Shown piece after piece: positions 58,987 through 64,000 of a DNA stretch of 64,000 nucleotides. Origin of the DNA: Chelydra serpentina. Its lineage: Eukaryota; Chordata; Testudines; Chelydridae. Under the pieces are notes generated by a model. The model did no database searches. It was given only the letters and a program-made list of their open reading frames with translations, and had not been told where the DNA came from. Each line of letters opens with the position of its first letter. The first letter of the stretch is position 1. The translations under genes were made by a program, and so were the position numbers. The stretch is taken from the NCBI GenBank assembly GCA_037349315.1, contig JBAIAC010000033.1:17564001-17628000 (forward strand), in the 5' to 3' direction.

Positions 58987-59805
58987 TAGTTCAACTGTTG
59001 GAGTCAATGGAAAGACATTCATTCATTTAAATAGAAATTGGATCAGGACTTTAATTCCTGTCAGGAACCAGGAGTCCCATAGGAGGTACAATACCCACTT
59101 CTGGGCCATCCACTCTTAGAGAGATGAGTAGACTAATCTATCTACATTACAGTGATGAGGACCAAATAAATGGAATGTATGAGGTCCTTCCAGACACCTA
59201 CAGGATCCCTACTATAGCTGGTCAGAAAAAAATTCCCAAAACATTGATGAATTGGCAAATTGTGATTAAAACAAAATTGAAACCTTTCATGGTGATGGGT
59301 TGATTAAAATGAAACTCCACTGGAAACCAGGCAGGACTCCGATGGAAGCCTACCTGCCAGGGGTTTCAAAACATGCCTACCAGGCAGGTTTCCATCTGAA
59401 ACCTTCCTGGTTTCCTGCCAGCTCACCTATCTGGCTCCTTGGGAATCTTGGTTTATAGGCTCCCAGCTCCTCGATGGGGAACAGAGAGCCTGGAATCCTT
59501 GGTTCCCAGTATTTCAACTCCTTGACAGCCCAAATTCCCAGGGTGCTCTGCACTGGAGCAGGCCACCTGGCAGACTGTCTCAGAGTGGGGGCTCCCTGTA
59601 CAGATAAGCAGAAAACGTTTCAAGAAAAATTTTGGGGTTTCATTCTGAATTGTAATAAAACCAGACTTGGAAATCTCAGCCTCCACAAAATGGAAGTACC
59701 CTTCTCCGCCCAGCTCTACTTGTACTCCCTCAGTGCAAGGGACAGTGAATCTCGCCCAAATTTCACAAGTATCCTATACTAAAATATTTATTTTTTAAAA
59801 AGTTA

Positions 59806-61139
59806 TGTAACACCCAAGGATATTGGAACTGTCTGCTGACAGCTCAGGGAGAAACACACTGTCCCTGGTAGGGAGGGGGAGCCAAGGCAGACTCAGAGTC
59901 TCCCCAGCAACCAATAGGGAGTGAGAGGCCCTCCCAGGGAGTTGAGAAGGTGGGAGAGACCATTTTGTGGTCAGTCTGGAGCCAGCCAGGGAAAGGACAG
60001 GATTGGCTGTGTAGGGAGCTGGTGAGTCCAGGCCTGCATGCAAGGTCCCCCCTGAGAACTGGCCTCTAGGGACCTGGCAGCAGATCCCTTAGCTGGGTTT
60101 TTCCTTCCCCACTGATTCCCAGTTTGTAAACCCCACTGATTCCCAGTTCACCCTCCAGCTCCCTAGGAGACTAGTCACCACATGGTCAGCTCTGCTCTGG
60201 CTGCTAGTCCAGGGAAGCTGCCTGCTGAGTGTGTGTCTGAAGGCTGGGCTAGGAGGCTACCGTGTGGACTGGACGTTAGTGTAGTTTGGTAACCTACACT
60301 TTGAGCCCTGCACCCTTTTGTGGTGAGGGGAAATCCTGGGACTGAAGCAGCCTCATTCCTGCCTGAAGAGGATCCCTGCCACCAGAGATCAGCCCCTCTG
60401 CAGTGACTGAGGAGTCCAGAGTCATCTTTGAACCAGAGGATCATTCATGGAGTTTGTGAGTGCACCATCTTTTAGTTAGTTAGTCAGGTAATTTGTTTTG
60501 GGGACCCCCTACTCCCTGAACTGTGTCCTCAAGCTAGGGAGTAAGGGTTTGAGGATTTTATAACCTGCTGCATATTACACCTGTGGAGGGATTTACTACC
60601 TTCTCCCACTTGTGAGTCCTTTGGGATGTACTGAACCCAGTCAGCCACCCTGCTAAACCACTGCAGAGAATTTCGTGGTTATACGTTATCAAGGGCCCCA
60701 GCAAAGTACGCGTACCAATAGGACACTAATTTTACATTTGCTACATCAAGTAGCAGGTATTTTCAGTGTGGGCACCGGTGACCCTAAAAATAGTGTTTTA
60801 CCCAGTTATGTTGTAATTTTCTCCTGTTTAATATAATTATTGTGTTGAATATATTTTTATGTGTTTGTGTTATTTCTTGGAAGTCTCCAACTATCTGTCA
60901 GGTAGGTGGGGATTATTCTGTAGTTAGAATTTTCTGCCCAAGCTGCCCTGGTGACCCTGCCAGGAAGGAACGAGGGGGGTGGAGGCACCGCCAAATAATT
61001 TCATAGGAAAAAAGAAAGAAAGAAAGAAGATACACCTTGCTGAGTGGGTGGCAGGATCCAAAAGAACCCAGACCTGTCCATCAAAACCTGTAAGTGGATT
61101 GGCATTAAAGGAAGTAACCAGGTGGAGAGGGGCGCTACA
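59806..61139. mobile_element. Probable solo LTR in the aromatase intron
   Basis: It starts TGTAACACCC and ends GGGGCGCTACA, giving TGTA...TACA termini. 4-bp duplications GTTA flank it (59802-59805 and 61140-61143). It is about 1.33 kb. Inside are paired CCCACTGATTCCCAGTTT repeats near 60107-60150 and a GAAA run near 61010-61028. No coding domains. Four-base duplications can arise by chance, so the call is moderate. Confidence 0.55.
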
Positions 61140-61249
61140 GTTAGCTAACTGTTGAACCTATTTGTCATCTTTGCGCTGTTCCAGAACAGTTCGGTATCCT
61201 CTTCAGTGAACTTAAATGGAATGGTTTGAAAACAGTCATGGAATTTTTT

Positions 61250-61346
61250 AGAGGGGTAGCCATGTTAGCCTGGATCTGTAGACGCGACAAAGAGTCCCAA
61301 TACGTCTGTTAATCTATAAGGTGCCACAGGACTCTTTGTCGCTTCT
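61250..61346. mobile_element. Small fold-back retroposon
   Basis: GAGGGGTAGCCATGTTAGCC at the left, then GCGACAAAGAGTCC (61284-61297) mirrored by GGACTCTTTGTCGC (61329-61342). The exact 12-bp target duplication ATGGAATTTTTT lies at 61238-61249 and 61347-61358. It belongs to the same broad family as 15669-15872, with the centre deleted. Confidence 0.82.
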
Positions 61347-62636
61347 ATGGAATTTTTTGAAATCTTGGCAATTACTGGAACTGTTTGAAAGCTAAACATT
61401 CGGAGAAGTAAACTTTCGGTCAGTTGTTCAAAGGAAACAAATATTTCTGAAAGCTTCCCTGCTGTCTTAACTCTATCTTCTGCTTTCCCAAATGAGACTG
61501 CCTTCAAAATTACAGGTCTTTTTGAAAAACTGGAACCTAAAGCAACAGGGGTTAGATCTTAATAGGGGAGGAAAACTGTATTAGTAAAAGAAGGAGAATT
61601 AATTAACTTACCATCTCACCAAGGCACACACACAACACTGACTGGGGAAATCACTGATGTATATGAGATTATAGGAGACAATTTACTTTAGAAAACTCAG
61701 CAGTCTGATACATTGTGGCACATGTAGGTTTTGCTGAGGCATTTTGTAGTTGATAGATATGAGGCTGCCTTTTGGCATTAAATTATAGCTGATGACTGCT
61801 TCTAGGAAGCTAGGTATAGTTGTGAAAAGAGGCCTTTCAGCTACATATTAATGAGAACTGTTGTTACTCTTGTATGGCCCATGGGATTCAACACTTAGAT
61901 ATCAATGTGCTGACTTAACATACAATCCAGAGTTTGCTGGATTCACTTGGGTTACAAGGCTCCTGGCCAATTAGAAAGACAGACACATCCACATAAAGAA
62001 AGAAAGAGAAGAGAGATGCAGCTTGCTAGCTGGAGGGGGGAAAGGTGCCAGGTGCCATTTAGCTAAAGCTCTGGGACAACATTGAAAATATTCTCAAAAT
62101 AGTTTTGCACAAATGTTACTTATTTCAGATATGCAACTTGATTTAAAAGCAACATAATAAACCAAAATAAAGGAGCAGAGTGCCTAGAGATAGCGGTGGA
62201 TGAGAGTGAATGCAATGAATATCTACATTGTTGTTCAGGCTGGGAAGAGAAATTAAAGAAAGGGAAAACTAAAATATTAACATAATTTGTGGGTCTGCCA
62301 GTCATTAGCAGGCCAGAAAACGGACCAGAGTTTTAAAAATCCTCAAGTCATTCTCTTCAGCCATTTAACCATTTTTGTTGCTTTTGTTTCAACTTACTCC
62401 AGCTGATCTACAACTTTCTACTACTGAGGTGCTCAAAGTCAGGGAAGCACTTAAGCATGTTTAAATCCATATGTATTCAGGAAGTATTTAGGCACATGCC
62501 TAAATCCCATTAACTTCTTTGGGATTTAAGTATAGGCCTGAAGTTAAGCACTTGCTAAAGTGGTCTCTGAAGAGGGATGCTTCCTAGAATGGGGGCCTCA
62601 TTTCAGTATTAGAAATGTGGCTTCACTGGTATCTTA

Positions 62637-62931
62637 GCCCTGGTCCACACTGGGAGGTGGGGATCGACCTAAGATACGCAACTTCAGCTATGAGAATAGC
62701 GTAGCTGAAGTCCACGTATCTTAGGTCAACTTACCTTGTGTCCTCACAGCGTGGGGTCAACTGCCGCCGCTCCCCCGTTGACTCTGCTTCCACCTCTCAC
62801 AGTGGTGGAGTACAGGAGTTGACGGCAGAGTGATCGAGGATCAATTTATCACATCTACACTAGATGCGATAAATCGATCCCCGATAGATCGATCACTACC
62901 CGCCGATCCGGCGGGTAGTGTAGACGTACCC
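62637..62931. mobile_element. Harbinger MITE, first of an abutting pair
   Basis: The ends GCCCTGGTCCACACTGGG and, inverted from the right, GGGTACGTCTACACTA share the Harbinger terminal pattern. TTA flanks it at 62634-62636 and 62932-62934. An internal inverted repeat pairs CTTCAGCTATGAGAATAGCG with itself through TAGCTGAAG, and CTAAGATACG with CGTATCTTAG. Confidence 0.85.
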
Positions 62932-62934
62932 TTA

Positions 62935-63227
62935 GCCCAGGGCTACACTGGGGGGGTGTCGATCTACGATACACAGCTTCAGCTACATGAATAGCGTAGC
63001 TGAAGGTGGCATATCGTAATCGACTTACCTGGCCATGAGGACGGCGGCGAGTCGATCGCTGCCGCTCCCCTGTCGACTCCGCTTCCACCTTTCGATGAGG
63101 TGGATTTCCATAGCCGACGGGGAGCGCTTTCGGGGATCGATTAATCGCGTCTAAATGAGACGCAAAAAATCGATCCCCGAAAGATCGATTGCTACCCGCC
63201 GATCCGGCGGGTAGTGAAGACAAGCCC
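62935..63227. mobile_element. Harbinger MITE, second of an abutting pair
   Basis: It starts GCCCAGGGCTACACTGGG and ends TAGTGAAGACAAGCCC. TTA at 62932-62934 is shared with the first MITE and TTA at 63228-63230 closes it. It is collinear with the first copy (CTTCAGCTACATGAATAGCG, CCCGCCGATCCGGCGGGTAG). The 122-codon frame at 62855-63223 spans both MITEs and is accidental. Confidence 0.87.
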
Positions 63228-63609
63228 TTAGAGAGGGACTTTCACAATGCAGGGGATTCATCCTTTGGTGTGTCCATATAATATATCTTAATTACATTGC
63301 ATATCCGAAATAAAATAAAAGATTAAGCTTATTACTAATAGATCAACTTGCAAATTCTGACTTTCTCCTTTTCCAAATGCTTTTTTGATTGCTTGAAAGG
63401 TTTGACTACTAGGCAGAAAATATTCACATGATAGATTTCTTAATTTCAAATTTTCCAGAGAGAATGTAGTATTTTTAAGCAGATTTTTACCTGTGCATAC
63501 TATGTATACAGGGATAATATGATGTGAATAGCGGTTAGCTCAGTTCAGCTCAGCTGGAGAGATCATACCTAATTTCATAGTTCAATACCAGTGATTAAAA
63601 AGCACCATG

Positions 63610-63722
63610 AACCAGCTTCTGCTCTCAGTTACACCAGTGTAAATCCAGAATAATTCCACTGAAGTCAATGAAGTGACTACAGGTTTATACTGGTGTAACC
63701 AAGGACTGAATTTGGCCCCATC
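63610..63722. repeat. Copy of the old palindromic repeat (GAATTTGGCCCC end)
   Basis: CTGCTCTCAGTTACACCAG at the left, CCACTGAAGTCAATGAAGTG in the middle and CTGGTGTAACCAAGGACTGA then ATTTGGCCCC at the right. Roughly palindromic, in the aromatase intron. Confidence 0.65.
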
Positions 63723-63970
63723 ATTCTAGCAGATTGCCTACGATCCTAATTTATCATTTTCTTAGTAGCTGTTTATCTTTTATCATTTTTTCCCACTCAG
63801 TTTTGAATGCTAATTCAGCAGATCTTTCTTTTTACAATATTATGCAGCAAGATAATTATTGTAACCACTTCACAGTAAATAAACTTCAGATTTTTCTCCC
63901 TGAAATTGATTAGATCACTACCTAAGCATAATTATTTTCCAACATCATTGTCTTTATAGACAGCCCTTAC

Positions 63971-64000
63971 CTATAACACCTTGGATTTCCTTCATCATAT
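63971..64000 (-). CDS. CYP19A1: Aromatase (CYP19A1), 3' end of the next upstream exon (partial)
   Basis: The window edge cuts this exon. The visible codons read MMKEIQGVI followed by the first base of a split Gly codon, then the donor GTAAGG at 63970. The phase matches the split G|GT at the start of the exon at 57974-58215. The text corresponds to the 'IKEIQTVIG' segment after the I-helix of vertebrate aromatase. The remainder lies beyond position 64000. Confidence 0.9.

Larger units (their letters stand above)
58216..63970 (-). other. CYP19A1: CYP19A1 intron upstream of the 242-bp exon
   Basis: Bounded by the donor ATAG|GTAAGG at 63970 and the acceptor at 58216. It is 5.75 kb and rich in repeats: a weak Harbinger-like MITE (58799-58986), a probable LTR (59806-61139), a fold-back retroposon (61250-61346) and two abutting Harbinger MITEs (62637-63227). 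The rest is AT-rich, without recognised elements. Confidence 0.93.

Noticed and set aside
62855..63223. A 122-codon minus-strand gene
   Set aside because: The frame runs across the junction of two Harbinger MITEs and has no family resemblance.

Overview
The window reads as vertebrate nuclear DNA, most likely from a turtle (cryptodire inferred; another archelosaur such as a crocodilian cannot be excluded). It shows GT-AG splicing, long gene-poor stretches, CR1-type LINEs, a tRNA-headed SINE with a CR1 tail, many hAT and PIF/Harbinger DNA transposons, and the 3' end of the sex-steroid gene CYP19A1 (aromatase). No bacterial-style genes, RNA genes or CRISPR arrays are present.

Host gene: only the right end is genic. 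CYP19A1 lies on the minus strand. The last 30 bases of one coding exon (63971-64000), a complete 242-bp exon (57974-58215) and the terminal coding exon with its stop codon (54980-55231) are joined in frame. They carry the ExxR motif and the Cys heme-binding loop of a P450. The 3' UTR must run leftward from 54979; its end is not certain. Introns 8 and 9 (human coding-exon numbering) hold two probable solo LTRs, two abutting Harbinger MITEs and a small fold-back retroposon.

Positions 1-54000 look intergenic and are built from layered transposons. In order: a CR1-tailed SINE (562-745); a hAT element with a second hAT MITE inside it (1468-2546); a hAT (9610-10023); a fold-back retroposon with a 13-14 bp target duplication (15669-15872); a hAT-like element (16593-17510); a decayed CR1 with ORF1, endonuclease and partial reverse transcriptase, interrupted by a GC-rich hAT MITE (18640-22294); an antisense CR1 interrupted by another hAT MITE (24185-25850); a Harbinger MITE (31061-31370); a G-rich minisatellite (35100-35440); a 5.2-kb PIF/Harbinger transposon (37890-43109); a GC-rich LTR-like composite (44836-46439); a long-TIR hAT with a transposase relic (49300-50776); and a CR1 interrupted by a hAT (51595-52769).

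The standout is the Harbinger element. It has TTA target duplications, an uninterrupted 429-codon DDE transposase on the minus strand, and a convergent two-exon Myb/SANT-like gene on the plus strand whose predicted splice preserves the frame. The Myb gene's intron holds a five-copy GC-rich minisatellite. The element may be autonomous or only recently silenced, and it could have mobilised the shorter MITEs in the window.

All boundaries were read by eye. Family names rest on recognised protein motifs, terminal repeats and target-site duplications, not on database searches.
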